Below are positions 55,828 through 64,000 of a stretch of 64,000 nucleotides of DNA, in pieces. The translations under genes were made by a program, and so were the position numbers. Source of the stretch: Pyxidicoccus xibeiensis (GTDB lineage: Bacteria > Myxococcota > Myxococcia > Myxococcales > Myxococcaceae); NCBI RefSeq assembly GCF_024198175.1, contig NZ_JAJVKV010000012.1, positions 124,001-188,000 on the forward strand, given 5' to 3'. The stretch's first letter is position 1. Each line of letters begins with the position of its first letter. The notes beneath the pieces were generated by a model, which did not search any database, was not told the origin of the DNA, and worked only from the letters and a program-made list of their open reading frames with translations.

Positions 55828-56019
55828 CAGCTCCGCTTCCCTTGAGGACTCTGCGTCAGGTCGAGCTTCGGGTCGGTCGAAGCCAGCGCGTCCGCGCCGG
55901 GCTCGAGGCCGTGTCGTCGCGCCTGGGGCTGCTCGCGTGGGAAGTCAGGTGCCAGAGCACGGGACAGGGCCGGACGCGAGGCGTGTCCGCCGGAACCGCC
56001 GGTTGTAGACTGCCCACGC

Positions 56020-56631
56020 ATGAGCGAGAGGGACGAGGACCGCGAGCACCTGTTCACCCAGGTGAGGGAGGCGGTGCGGGGAGGCTGCGAGGACGAGGAC
56101 TCCATCCTGGAGGGCCTGGAGGCGCGCGTCGAGATGATGCTCGAGGACTCCGACGAGGCGCTGGTGGAGGAGCTGGCGGAATACGCCCGACGGCTGTTCC
56201 GCGAGCAGCGCGAGCGCGAGGCAGCCTGGAGCGAGCCGAGCCTGAATGACGCCATCGACAGCGCCTTCGCGGAGCTGGATGCGAAGGGCATCGTCACGCT
56301 GCAGGGGGCGGGCTACACGATGTCCGATGGCTGGTACGACGTGAACGAGCTCGCCTCGCGCCGGAGCCCCCAGCCGCGCGGCGCGGTCTTCTACCATGGC
56401 CAGGACCTGGAGCGCGGTGTCCGGGGCGAGGGGCTGATGCTGGCCTTTGGTGCCTACGAGGACGACGACGCGAAGCATGTGGCCGCCAGCCTCGCCATCG
56501 CCCGCGAGGTCTGCGAGACGCTCGCGCGGCATGGCGTGCGCACCGAGTGGAATGGCGACGTCGACCAGCGCATCCAGATTCCCCCCTTCGTGTGGCGCAA
56601 GCGCCGCTACACCCGGCTCGCCCGCGCGTAG
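56020..56631 (+). CDS. DUF6891-like hypothetical protein
   Basis: 203 aa. The N-terminal half is acidic and helical (REAVRGGCEDEDSILEGLEARVEMMLED). The C-terminal half has IDSAFAELDAKGIVTLQGAG, GAVFYHGQDLERGVRGEGLMLAFGAYED and a basic end, as I remember for DUF6891. Members have no known activity. There is no signal peptide. It is followed by 215 bp before the amidohydrolase, so it is probably separate. Confidence 0.7.
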   Translation: MSERDEDREHLFTQVREAVRGGCEDEDSILEGLEARVEMMLEDSDEALVEELAEYARRLFREQREREAAWSEPSLNDAIDSAFAELDAKGIVTLQGAGYTMSDGWYDVNELASRRSPQPRGAVFYHGQDLERGVRGEGLMLAFGAYEDDDAKHVAASLAIAREVCETLARHGVRTEWNGDVDQRIQIPPFVWRKRRYTRLARA

Positions 56632-56799
56632 GGCGGAGCGCCGGGTTCTCCACCTCCGCGAGGCGCCGGACCCCCGCCTCGCGCTGGAATGAAGTCTCCG
56701 AGCGCATCGCGGCTGCCGGACCTCGTCCCGGCGCCGGGCCGCATTGTCCAACGCTCATGCAAGAGACATCCCGGAGCCCCCGGTGTGCCTTCCGACCTG

Positions 56800-56822
56800 T
56801 TTGGTATACGGTGTATATTAAA
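56800..56822. promoter_or_regulatory. TetR-type operator candidate upstream of the amidohydrolase
   Basis: The 23-base imperfect palindrome has arms TTT..TATAC and GTATA..AAA around a GGT centre (TATAC at 56805-56809, GTATA at 56813-56817; outer TTT/AAA also pair). It ends 24 bp before the amidohydrolase ATG, next to the ribosome site. A TetR-family gene lies just downstream of the amidohydrolase, a common repressor arrangement. Binding is inferred. Confidence 0.5.
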
Positions 56823-56846
56823 CAGGCATGACAGGAGGAACACCGG

Positions 56847-58250
56847 ATGGGCGACCGATGGCTGCTTCGTGGAGCGGAGGTCATCACCTGTGACCCGGAG
56901 CAGGAGGACCTGCCGCGCGGTGACGTGCTGGTGGAGGACGGGCGCATCGTCGCGCTCGGGCCGGAGCTGCGCGTCGAGGACTGCCGGGTGCTGGACCTGC
57001 GCGGGAAGCTGGTCATGCCGGGCCTCATCGACACGCACCGGCACACGTGGCAGACGCCGCTGCGCGCGCTGGGCGCGGACTGGACGGTGATGGACTACCT
57101 GGCCGCGGTGCGCGTGAAGCTCGCCCCCGCCTTCCAGCCCGAGGACGTCCATGCCGCCAACCTGGCCGGAGCGCTGGAGGCCCTGGACGCGGGCATCACC
57201 ACGCTCGTCGACTACTCCCACTGCATGCAGTCTCCCGAGCACGCCGATGCCGCGCTCTCCGCGCTGGAGGCCGCCCGCATCCGCGCGCTCTTCGCCTACG
57301 GCTATGCGGCGGGCGCCCAGGAGAGCCCCGCGCTGCCGACGCCTTCGAGCCGGCTCGAGGAGGCCCGCCGCCTCAGGCGGACGCGCCTGGCCTCGGACGA
57401 CGGCCTGGTGCGGCTGGGCGTCGCCCTGACGGAGATGCAGGTCCCCTGGGAGCAGAGCCGGGAGGAGCTCCGCTCGGCGCGCGAGCTCGGCGTCCCCATC
57501 ACCGCCCACTGCTCCGCGTGGCCGGTGTCGGGGCCCAGCGAGGTCCAGCGACTGGCGGACGAGGGGCTGCTCGGCCCGGACCTGCTCTTCGTCCACTGCA
57601 CGTGGAGCTCCGACGAGGACCTGGCGCGCATCGCCGGGAGTGGCGGCTCCCTCTCCGTGACGCCGGAGACCGAGCTGCAGATGGGCATGGGCTTCCCCAT
57701 CACCGGGCGGGCGCTGCGCCACGGCGTCCGGACGACGCTCGGCTGCGACGTCGTCTCCAGCAACGGAGGCGAGCTGTTCACCGCGATGCGGCTGGCCCTC
57801 CAGGTGGAGCGCGGGAGGACGAACGAGCGGGTGGGCCTGCCCCGGGCCCTGGAGCTCAAGGCCGCGCGCGTCCTCCAGATGGTGACGCTCGACGCGGCGG
57901 AGGCGCTGGGGCTGGGGCGCGTCACCGGCTCGCTGCGTCCCGGCAAGGACGCGGACCTCATCGTCCTCTCCGCCGACGCGCTGAACCTGACGCCGCTCAA
58001 CCGCGCCCGGGATGCGGTGGTGCTCCAGGCCCATGCGGGCAACGTCGAGTCGGTGATGGTCCGTGGCAGGTGGGTGAAGCTCGGGGGTGCCCTGGTCGAC
58101 GTCGACGTGGCGTCCGTCCGCCGCCGGGTCCTCCGAGCACGCGACGCGGTGCTCGCCCGCGTCGGAGGCGCGGCCGCGCTCCTCGCCGAGCGAGGGGAGC
58201 TCGACAGGCACTGGGACACCGGAAGCGGTGTCGGCGCGAAGGAGGCGTGA
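56847..58250 (+). CDS. Amidohydrolase (cytosine deaminase/chlorohydrolase family)
   Basis: 467 aa with ribosome site ACAGGAGGAA. Metal site ligands are visible: H64-x-H66 (DTHRHTW), H221 (ITAHCSA), H250 (FVHCTW) and D301 (LGCDVVS). This fits the AtzA/TrzN/guanine-deaminase branch of amidohydrolases, which hydrolyse C-N or C-Cl bonds on ring compounds using Zn or Fe; the natural substrate is unknown. A GYG/PGLIDTH metal-loop entry precedes it. It may be induced through the adjacent TetR regulator; their 3' ends converge at a short hairpin. Confidence 0.88.
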   Translation: MGDRWLLRGAEVITCDPEQEDLPRGDVLVEDGRIVALGPELRVEDCRVLDLRGKLVMPGLIDTHRHTWQTPLRALGADWTVMDYLAAVRVKLAPAFQPEDVHAANLAGALEALDAGITTLVDYSHCMQSPEHADAALSALEAARIRALFAYGYAAGAQESPALPTPSSRLEEARRLRRTRLASDDGLVRLGVALTEMQVPWEQSREELRSARELGVPITAHCSAWPVSGPSEVQRLADEGLLGPDLLFVHCTWSSDEDLARIAGSGGSLSVTPETELQMGMGFPITGRALRHGVRTTLGCDVVSSNGGELFTAMRLALQVERGRTNERVGLPRALELKAARVLQMVTLDAAEALGLGRVTGSLRPGKDADLIVLSADALNLTPLNRARDAVVLQAHAGNVESVMVRGRWVKLGGALVDVDVASVRRRVLRARDAVLARVGGAAALLAERGELDRHWDTGSGVGAKEA

Positions 58251-58265
58251 GCGCGCTGGCGCTCA
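58248..58265. terminator. Hairpin built from both stop codons, between convergent genes
   Basis: Seven perfect pairs, 58248-58254 (TGAGCGC) with 58259-58265 (GCGCTCA), and a GCTG loop. The first three bases of each arm are the stop codons of the amidohydrolase (TGA) and of the TetR gene (TCA on plus). It is a compact bidirectional terminator candidate. Confidence 0.55.
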
Positions 58266-58982
58266 GCCCTGGCGGGAGCGTGGGCGCTTCCGGGCCGGGC
58301 CGCGCCGCGCGTCGATGCGCCGCTGGATTCCCTCGAGCATGAAGTCGAGGCTGGCCTCGAACTCGCGTTCGACCTCCGTGGCCCGCATGTGCGGCAGGCT
58401 GTGGGCGATGCCCGGGTAGTCCGAGGCGGGCAGCGCCGCCGCCGCGTCGAAGAACCGCTGGAACGGAGGGGGCGTCCCCGAGGCGCTCAGCTCCCAGGGC
58501 TCCTGCCGGCGGACCGCTCCGGCCAGCCAGGAGAAGAAGGTGTTGTGCAGCGCTCCCGCCTCCTTCCAGGGGAGGCCCGCGTCGTGCAGCTTGCGCACCG
58601 TCCTGTCGAGGATGACGAGTGAGGTGTGGGCGACGGGGCCCTCGTCCAGCAGGAACTCCATGACGCCCCGGTGCGCCAGGCCGAGGGCGCGCAGGCGCCC
58701 CGCGAGCTGCCGGAGCCAGGCCACCGGCTCCAGGCGCTCCTCGGGCAGCGTGAGGGTTTGCAGAATCGCCTCGACGGCCAGGAGCGCGAGCGTGTCCCGG
58801 TTGTCGACATGCTTGTACACGGCCATGGGCGTGGCCCCGAGCCGCTCGGCCAGCGGCCGCATGGAGAGCTGCCGCAGCCCCTGCTCGCGGATGAGGTCGA
58901 CGGCGGTCGCCACCACGAGCTCGCGTGAGAGGCGGGGAGGACGCCCACGCCGTCCGCGTGGGGGGCTCTCGTCGGAGGTCAT
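58263..58982 (-). CDS. TetR-family transcriptional regulator
   Basis: 239 aa from the ATG at 58982 (MTSDESPPRG); GGAGGT lies directly upstream. A basic N-terminus leads into the TetR helix-turn-helix (LVVATAVDLIREQGLRQLSMRPLAERLG, then ATPMAVYKHVDNRDTL). The C-terminal domain is the TetR_C_1 type (helical ligand pocket). It probably represses itself and the convergent amidohydrolase, ligand unknown. The start codon sits in an inverted repeat (58972-58990) that could be an operator or a translation-blocking hairpin. Confidence 0.9.
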   Translation of the reverse strand: MTSDESPPRGRRGRPPRLSRELVVATAVDLIREQGLRQLSMRPLAERLGATPMAVYKHVDNRDTLALLAVEAILQTLTLPEERLEPVAWLRQLAGRLRALGLAHRGVMEFLLDEGPVAHTSLVILDRTVRKLHDAGLPWKEAGALHNTFFSWLAGAVRRQEPWELSASGTPPPFQRFFDAAAALPASDYPGIAHSLPHMRATEVEREFEASLDFMLEGIQRRIDARRGPARKRPRSRQG

Positions 58983-58990
58983 ACCTCCGA
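58972..58990. promoter_or_regulatory. Perfect inverted repeat enclosing the TetR ribosome site and start codon
   Basis: 8-bp arms TCGGAGGT (58972-58979) and ACCTCCGA (58983-58990) flank CAT, the start codon of the TetR gene in reverse. On the mRNA the Shine-Dalgarno would pair with the codons after ATG. It could be a repressor operator or RNA hairpin limiting translation. Confidence 0.5.
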
Positions 58991-59272
58991 GCATAGGGCA
59001 CACCGCCCCAGGTTCCACCCGCACGCCATCATTCCTGCGACCAGATGAAACGCAGTTGCATGTCGGTAATATCCAGACTGTCACGATAATATGTATTTGC
59101 CGGGTAGTGTTTACTATTGGCTGCAATCCGTTGCATGGTTGCGGGAAGGCAGGGGGACACTGCTCCGTTGATTCACATGTGCGCCCTCGTGCCCCAGTCA
59201 CTGGGGGGAGCGCGCGGCATGGGATGGACCTGGAGCGCCCGCCTCTCAGCTCATCAGCGGAAGGCGGAACCC

Positions 59273-62200
59273 GTGAGACCCAGCAAGACACGCGTGATGG
59301 GAGCAGCCCTGCTGCTCACCATGTGGCTCGGCGGCTGTAGCGGCGAGCAGCACGCTGACCCGAGTCAGAGGTCCGAGGCGCCGGCACAGCAGTCCCAGGC
59401 GGCCACACCGCCGCCCCCGTTGGTCCGCGGCTACATCGCGGCCCGTGTCGGCGACGGTGACCGCGTGCCCCGCCACGACGTGTTCCTTCCAGGCGTGAAG
59501 GTCTACCTCCGCAACCTCTCCACCGGCGCCGTCAGCCATCCCCGGGAGACGGACCTGAGCGGCCGCTTCACCGTGGCCACGCCCGGAGACGGCCGCTACG
59601 TGGTGTGCTGGGACGCCGCGGGCTTCGTCTCCGGCTGTGACACGCAGAACGCCTTCTCCGTGCTCTCCCGGCTGAAGAACGTGGGCACGGTGCTCATCCC
59701 CGTCGCCGCCACCACCCCCACCGCCGTCGTCTGGGGCAAGGTGTCGCTGGCGGACGGCTCCAAGCCTCGCAAGCTGTCACCCCTCGACAGCGTCAACGCC
59801 TTCGCTCGCGTGGAGCTGCAGAACAGCGCGGGCAGCATCCTGGCCCAGGCCCTGGTCAACAACTTCGGCGAGTACCTGCTGCCGCAGGTGCCGGAGCAGG
59901 CGTCCGTCACGCTGCGGGCCCGGTTCGAGGCGGCCACCGTCGCCCAGCCCATCCGCCCCGAGGCCAACCTGGCCGGCCTGCCCTGGCACCAGGTGGACCT
60001 GCGCTTCGGCAACACCCCGCCGCAGGTGAAGCCCCTGGTCGTCACCGACGCGACGGGCCGCTGGACGAAGTCCGTGGCGCCCGGCGCCGTGGTGACGCTC
60101 ACGGCGAGCGCGCGGGACAGGGACAGCCATGCCCTCCAGTACCTGTGGAGCCTGGACGCGGGCGCCGGCACGCTCAGCGCCACGTCGGGCGCGCAGGTGC
60201 AGTGGACGCTGCCCGCCACGCGCGGCCTCTTCACCGCGCGCGTGCTCGTGTACGACACGCATGGCGGCTACGCCGAGCAGTCGGTGTCACAGCGCACCGA
60301 CGGCGCCTTCGTGCCCTTCTCCGGCTTCGTCACGGACCTGACGGGCGTCGCGCTGTCCGCCGTGAAGGTGGAAATCATCACCAGCGCCGGCACCACCACC
60401 ACCACCACGAACGCCTCGGGCTTCTTCCGGGTCTTCGCGCGCGACGCGGACCGCTACGTCTTCAACCTGCGCAAGACGGGCTACGGTTCGGTGTTCCAGA
60501 ACTACGACCGCGGCATCACCGGCGGCACGTGGAAGATGCAGCGCGCCACCGTGGCGGTGGTGAACCCCACCCTGGCCATCGACCTCACCAACCAGCGCAG
60601 CACCCTGGAGTGTCCGGGCCGGCTGAGCGAGCAGCTCGACTGGAGGGGCAAGTACGCCTCCGCGCATACCCCGCAGTGGCAGGACGGCAAGGGCAACGTC
60701 ATCCCCGCGCCCCGCGAGCAGGTGTCCCTGCCGTTGCCCAACCGGGACTCCCCCCGGCCCTCTTGTGGCCCGGGCATCCGCGTGCAGATTCCCGCCAACG
60801 GCCTGGTGGACTCGCTGGGCCGCGCGCCCACCGGCAACGTGGAGATTGCGCTCACCACCATCGACCTGAAGTCCGGGCAGATGCCGGGTGACTTCACCAC
60901 CCGAGCGCTCAACGGGCAGACGCTGGTGGCGCAGAGCTACGGCGCCGGCTCGGTGGAAATCTATAGCGGCAACACGAAGTACAACCTCAAGCCCGGGGTC
61001 ACCGCCACGGTGACGGTGCCGGTGGATGCCACGCAGCTGGCCACCGGCGCGGCGCTGCCGCCCACGATTCCGTTCCTCTACTACGACGAGACGGCGGGCA
61101 TCTGGAGGGAGGAGCTGACCGGCACGCTCAACGCCGCGCGCACCGCGTACGTGGCGCAGGCGCCGCACTTCTCCACCTTCAACATGGACCTGCTGAAGAC
61201 CAACCAGGCGTGCGTGCGCATCGACAGCAGCGGCCTGGCGGACGCGCAGTACAACCTGGAAATCGCCATCCCCATGCCGGCTGGCGCGGCGCCCGTCTAT
61301 CGCAACGTCATCATCGACAACGCGGCGGCGCAGCTGCACTCCCTCTACAACCTGCCCACCAACACCAACATCGTCCTGGTGCCCATCCGCCAGACGGGCA
61401 ACGTCCCCATCGGCACGTTCGTGGTCAACACCGGCGGGGCGCAGAACCCCACCACCCCCAATGCGCCCGTCTTTCCCTACGCGGCGTGCTCCACGGAGGT
61501 GGTGTTCGAGGACCGCGTGATTCCTCCGCCCACCATCGACTTCCTGCACGGCCTGGACTCGTTCGCGGCCATCGACCTGGACGAGCTGGACGTGTCGGAC
61601 CCGTCGCAGCTGGCGCTCAAGAACAGCCTGGAGCAGGCGTCCGCGGACTACTACACGCAGGCGGACCCGCGCTCGAAGCGGCTCACCTTCGCCGACTTCA
61701 AGACCTACAACGGCTTCCCCACCGGCGAGGTCCGCGCCGTGTACGCCAACCACGTGGACCTGGGCTTCGGGCGTGACATGCACTGCAAGAAGCGGCTGGA
61801 CGCCTTCGGCCAGGACGAGGTGGCCTGCTACGTCTCCAACTACGGCACCATCGACACGGCCGACTCGTCGGACGTGGAGGAGGCGCGCCTGGCCGGCCCG
61901 CCGGTGGCCACGGTGGCCATGGAGTTCTCGCCCGTCGAGTCGGAGGTCGGCAACCCCACCGAGTTCGACGACTCGCAGCGGGTGGTGAAGTTCTTCGTGT
62001 ACGACGGGGCGGGCAACCGCGTGGGCAAGGCCAACCTGGACAACCTGGGCACGCGGCCCATCCCCCAGCTGTGCATGGTGTGTCACAACGGCGCGTACCC
62101 CGACGGGGACGTCCCCGCGCCCGGCTTCCCGTCCTTCCCGAGCCGGGAGTCGGTGAAGCTCGGCTCGAGGTTCCTCCCGTTCGACCTGCAGGCGTACGAG

Positions 62201-63025
62201 TTCTCCACGGTGGCGGGCTTCACCAAGGCGGACATGCAGGACGAGATGAAGACGCTGAACCTCGACTACGTGGTGCCCACCGACCCGGGCCCGGCCGCCG
62301 TGGAGCTCATCAACGGCTGGTACGCGGGCGGCGCGCTGGTGCAGAACGAGGCCTACGTGGTGCCCAACTGGGCCAACGTGCCCGCCGAGCCCCTGCGGGC
62401 GCAGGCGTACCGGGACCTGGTGGGGCCCAGCTGCCGCACCTGCCATATCTCCCAGTTGGATCCGCTGCTGGCGTTCAACGCGTCCACCCAGTTCATCAAC
62501 CGGCTGGGCAGCATCGAGTCCCGCGTGTGCGTGCAGCACGTCATGCCGCACGCGAAGAAGACGCATGACCTGTTCTGGGACAGCGTGGGGCCGCACCAGC
62601 CAGGGCTGCTCCAGCTGTTCGGCGACACCTATGGCACCGCCCTCAATGGGTGGAACGGTCAGCTGTGTGGGACGTACGTGAGCGGTGGCACCACGCCCCC
62701 GACGGACTACACGACGGTCGTCCAGCCCATCTGGAACACCCACTGCACCGCCTGCCACGTGGGCGGTGGCGCCCCGCTGGGGCTCAACCTGTCGGGCGCC
62801 GGCTCGTATGCGCTGCTGGTGAACGCCGATGCCCTGCAGAGCACGCTGGACCGCATCGAGCCGTTCAGCGCGAACAACAGCTACGTGTGGCACAAGCTGA
62901 ACAACACGCACCTGGTGGCGCCGGCGAATGGCTCCGGCACCCAGATGCCGCAATTCGCCCCGCCGCTGTCGGGGGCGAACCTGAGCAGCATCTCGACGTG
63001 GATTGGCGGCGGCGCGCTGCCGTGA
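59273..63025 (+). CDS. Tri-heme lipoprotein with carboxypeptidase-regulatory and Ig-like domains
   Basis: 1250 aa from the GTG at 59273 (ATG at 59297 is an alternative). The lipobox is TMWLGGC. Two carboxypeptidase-regulatory-like modules (about 55-130 and 345-415), a PKD/Ig-like domain (about 255-340) and a large beta-rich middle precede three CxxCH sites: CMVCH (934), CRTCH (1054), CTACH (1158). The last ~100 residues look like a cytochrome c domain (APPLSGANLSSI). It is probably a surface electron carrier or sensor. The 290 bp before it are AT-rich and likely contain its promoter. Confidence 0.85.
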   Translation: MRPSKTRVMGAALLLTMWLGGCSGEQHADPSQRSEAPAQQSQAATPPPPLVRGYIAARVGDGDRVPRHDVFLPGVKVYLRNLSTGAVSHPRETDLSGRFTVATPGDGRYVVCWDAAGFVSGCDTQNAFSVLSRLKNVGTVLIPVAATTPTAVVWGKVSLADGSKPRKLSPLDSVNAFARVELQNSAGSILAQALVNNFGEYLLPQVPEQASVTLRARFEAATVAQPIRPEANLAGLPWHQVDLRFGNTPPQVKPLVVTDATGRWTKSVAPGAVVTLTASARDRDSHALQYLWSLDAGAGTLSATSGAQVQWTLPATRGLFTARVLVYDTHGGYAEQSVSQRTDGAFVPFSGFVTDLTGVALSAVKVEIITSAGTTTTTTNASGFFRVFARDADRYVFNLRKTGYGSVFQNYDRGITGGTWKMQRATVAVVNPTLAIDLTNQRSTLECPGRLSEQLDWRGKYASAHTPQWQDGKGNVIPAPREQVSLPLPNRDSPRPSCGPGIRVQIPANGLVDSLGRAPTGNVEIALTTIDLKSGQMPGDFTTRALNGQTLVAQSYGAGSVEIYSGNTKYNLKPGVTATVTVPVDATQLATGAALPPTIPFLYYDETAGIWREELTGTLNAARTAYVAQAPHFSTFNMDLLKTNQACVRIDSSGLADAQYNLEIAIPMPAGAAPVYRNVIIDNAAAQLHSLYNLPTNTNIVLVPIRQTGNVPIGTFVVNTGGAQNPTTPNAPVFPYAACSTEVVFEDRVIPPPTIDFLHGLDSFAAIDLDELDVSDPSQLALKNSLEQASADYYTQADPRSKRLTFADFKTYNGFPTGEVRAVYANHVDLGFGRDMHCKKRLDAFGQDEVACYVSNYGTIDTADSSDVEEARLAGPPVATVAMEFSPVESEVGNPTEFDDSQRVVKFFVYDGAGNRVGKANLDNLGTRPIPQLCMVCHNGAYPDGDVPAPGFPSFPSRESVKLGSRFLPFDLQAYEFSTVAGFTKADMQDEMKTLNLDYVVPTDPGPAAVELINGWYAGGALVQNEAYVVPNWANVPAEPLRAQAYRDLVGPSCRTCHISQLDPLLAFNASTQFINRLGSIESRVCVQHVMPHAKKTHDLFWDSVGPHQPGLLQLFGDTYGTALNGWNGQLCGTYVSGGTTPPTDYTTVVQPIWNTHCTACHVGGGAPLGLNLSGAGSYALLVNADALQSTLDRIEPFSANNSYVWHKLNNTHLVAPANGSGTQMPQFAPPLSGANLSSISTWIGGGALP

Positions 63026-63047
63026 CGCCGTGAGGTGAAGCGCTGGA

Positions 63048-63075
63048 GGCGGGCCCTGGAGTGCAGGGGCCCGCC
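63048..63075. terminator. Hairpin between the tri-heme lipoprotein and the ABC ATPase
   Basis: Nine perfect pairs, 63048-63056 (GGCGGGCCC) with 63067-63075 (GGGCCCGCC), and a 10-nt loop, 22 bp after the lipoprotein stop and 3 bp before the ABC stop. It is likely a bidirectional terminator for convergent genes. Confidence 0.6.
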
Positions 63076-63078
63076 GCT

Positions 63079-63864
63079 TCAGGCGCGCTTCTCCGAGCGC
63101 CGCCGCAGCCAGTTGCGCAGGAAGGCCTTCACCTCCGGGTGCTGGGACTCGCGGAACTTCTCCGGCGGGCCGTACTCGACGACGCGGCCCTCGAACATGA
63201 GGGCGAGGTGGTCGGCCATGCCGAAGGCGGAGGCCACGTCCGGCGTAATCACCAGCGACGTGGCGCCGAGCTGCTGCTTGCCGGTGGCGATGATTTCGTT
63301 GACGGCGGCGGTGGTGAGCGGGTCCAGGCCGGCCGTGGGGTCGTCGTAGAGGAGGATTTTCGGCTGGAGGATGGTGGCGCGCGCGAAGCCCACGCGCTTC
63401 TGCATGCCTCCGGACAGCTCGCCCGGGAAGCGCGTGGCGGCGTGCGACAGGCCCACCTTGGCCAGCGTCTGGTTCACCGTCTCGGTGACTTCCTTCTCGG
63501 ACATCTTCGTGCGCTCGCGCAGCGGGAAGGCCACGTTGTCGAAGACGTTGAGCGAGTCGAAGAGGGCGTTGGCCTGGAAGAGGATGCCCTGCTTGCGGCG
63601 CATCTGGTCCAGCTCGGCCTCGTTCATCTTCGCGACTTCCTGGCCCTCCACGAGCACCACGCCGCGGTCCGGCTTCATCAGGCCCATGATGTGCTTCATC
63701 AGCACCGACTTGCCCGAGCCGGACACCCCCATCAGGACGCAGGTGGTGCCCTCGGGCACCACGAGGTCCACGCCCCGCAGGGCCTCCTGCCCGCCGAAGG
63801 ACTTGTGGAGGTCCTTCACCTCGATGGCCAGCTTGCGCGCCGTCCCGCTGCTCGTGTCGCTCAT
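63079..63864 (-). CDS. MlaF-like ABC ATPase with altered Walker B and H-loop
   Basis: 261 aa. Walker A GVSGSGKS (46-53), Q-loop Q97 and signature LSGGMQKR (150-157) are intact. The residue after Walker B Asp174 is Asp175 rather than the catalytic Glu (LLYDDP). The H-loop is ITPD with Pro208 instead of His. The rest matches the phospholipid-importing Mla/Mkl ATPases (GVVLVEGQEV..., GMADHLALMFEGRVVEYGPP). ABC ATPases without these two residues usually hydrolyse slowly. The cognate permease is not seen; it may lie beyond the window. Confidence 0.85.
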   Translation of the reverse strand: MSDTSSGTARKLAIEVKDLHKSFGGQEALRGVDLVVPEGTTCVLMGVSGSGKSVLMKHIMGLMKPDRGVVLVEGQEVAKMNEAELDQMRRKQGILFQANALFDSLNVFDNVAFPLRERTKMSEKEVTETVNQTLAKVGLSHAATRFPGELSGGMQKRVGFARATILQPKILLYDDPTAGLDPLTTAAVNEIIATGKQQLGATSLVITPDVASAFGMADHLALMFEGRVVEYGPPEKFRESQHPEVKAFLRNWLRRRSEKRA

Positions 63865-63964
63865 CGCCCCGGCACCATAGTGCGCGAGGGCTCCCTCCGC
63901 GCGCCCGAAGACGTGCCCCGGGCTCCATGGGGCAGGTCGGCTGCCTGCCCGGGGCGTGTGGCCG

Positions 63965-64000
63965 TCAGTGGCGGGCCTCGGGGGCGGGGGCCTCGGACTG
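63965..64000 (-). CDS. Possible C-terminus of a gene running out of the window
   Basis: On the minus strand an open frame ends at TGA 63965-63967 after 11 codons (ending SEAPAPEARH). The codon bias fits, and in this gene neighbourhood a permease or other envelope gene would be expected upstream. Only 36 bases are visible, so this is weak. Confidence 0.25.
   Translation of the reverse strand, partial: QSEAPAPEARH

Noticed and set aside
60390..60412. ACC repeat run
   Set aside because: It encodes a threonine run inside the lipoprotein and has no independent meaning.
1..64000. CRISPR arrays, tRNA or rRNA genes, transposases
   Set aside because: None was recognised on reading; a tRNAscan or repeat search was not possible here.

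Overview
The window is very GC-rich (roughly 70%), densely coded on both strands with strong third-position G/C, and carries many lipoproteins, Rhs proteins, a MopE-type cysteine-rich protein, a protein resembling a kinase-linked ATPase/TPR regulator, and the HEAT/SWIM/VWA/MoxR set. This suggests a myxobacterium (Myxococcus/Corallococcus/Pyxidicoccus type). That assignment rests on family recognition, not on any search.

Layout. 1-5.6 kb: C-terminal part of an AAA/TPR regulator, a translationally coupled methyltransferase, a 2OG-Fe(II) oxygenase, small secreted or hypothetical proteins and a broken macro-domain gene. 5.6-16.3 kb, minus strand: an ATGA-linked patatin / KAS III-like / DAGAT-type acyltransferase / SDR lipid operon, preceded by a three-gene RND efflux pump (outer membrane factor, adaptor, transporter). 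16.5-20.2 kb: an octaheme cytochrome with HEAT and TPR repeats, then a MopE-like cysteine-rich gene interrupted by an in-frame TGA, then a lipoprotein. 20.3-27.1 kb: an Rhs protein tipped with a nucleotidyltransferase-type toxin, a small immunity candidate and an orphan, with visibly lower GC at the tip. 27.3-31 kb: a lone AAA/ABC-type ATPase, an alpha/beta hydrolase, a small lipoprotein and a DUF427 protein. 31-42.3 kb: a 1703-residue PA14 lipoprotein, then a second Rhs protein with SpvB/TcdB-like FG-GAP repeats and a serine-hydrolase tip, coupled to a membrane immunity candidate. 42.4-49.9 kb, minus strand: a four-gene MoxR / DUF5682 / VWA / SWIM-HEAT operon. 50-56.6 kb: accessory genes, including two paralogous GNATs around a hydrolase, and a Septu-like ATPase plus HNH pair. 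56.8-64 kb: an amidohydrolase with a convergent TetR regulator, a tri-heme lipoprotein, and a MlaF-like ABC ATPase with altered catalytic residues.

How the genes work together. The window is rich in predicted conflict modules: two Rhs toxins with adjacent immunity candidates, Septu, and the MoxR-VWA set. These sit among envelope and lipid functions (RND pump, lipid operon, MlaF-like ATPase, many lipoproteins). Several envelope enzymes appear catalytically altered: the SDR lacks its tyrosine, the KAS III its asparagine, and the ABC ATPase its Walker B glutamate and H-loop histidine. These look like repurposed rather than decayed genes, because their frames are intact. No tRNA, rRNA, CRISPR array or transposase was seen.
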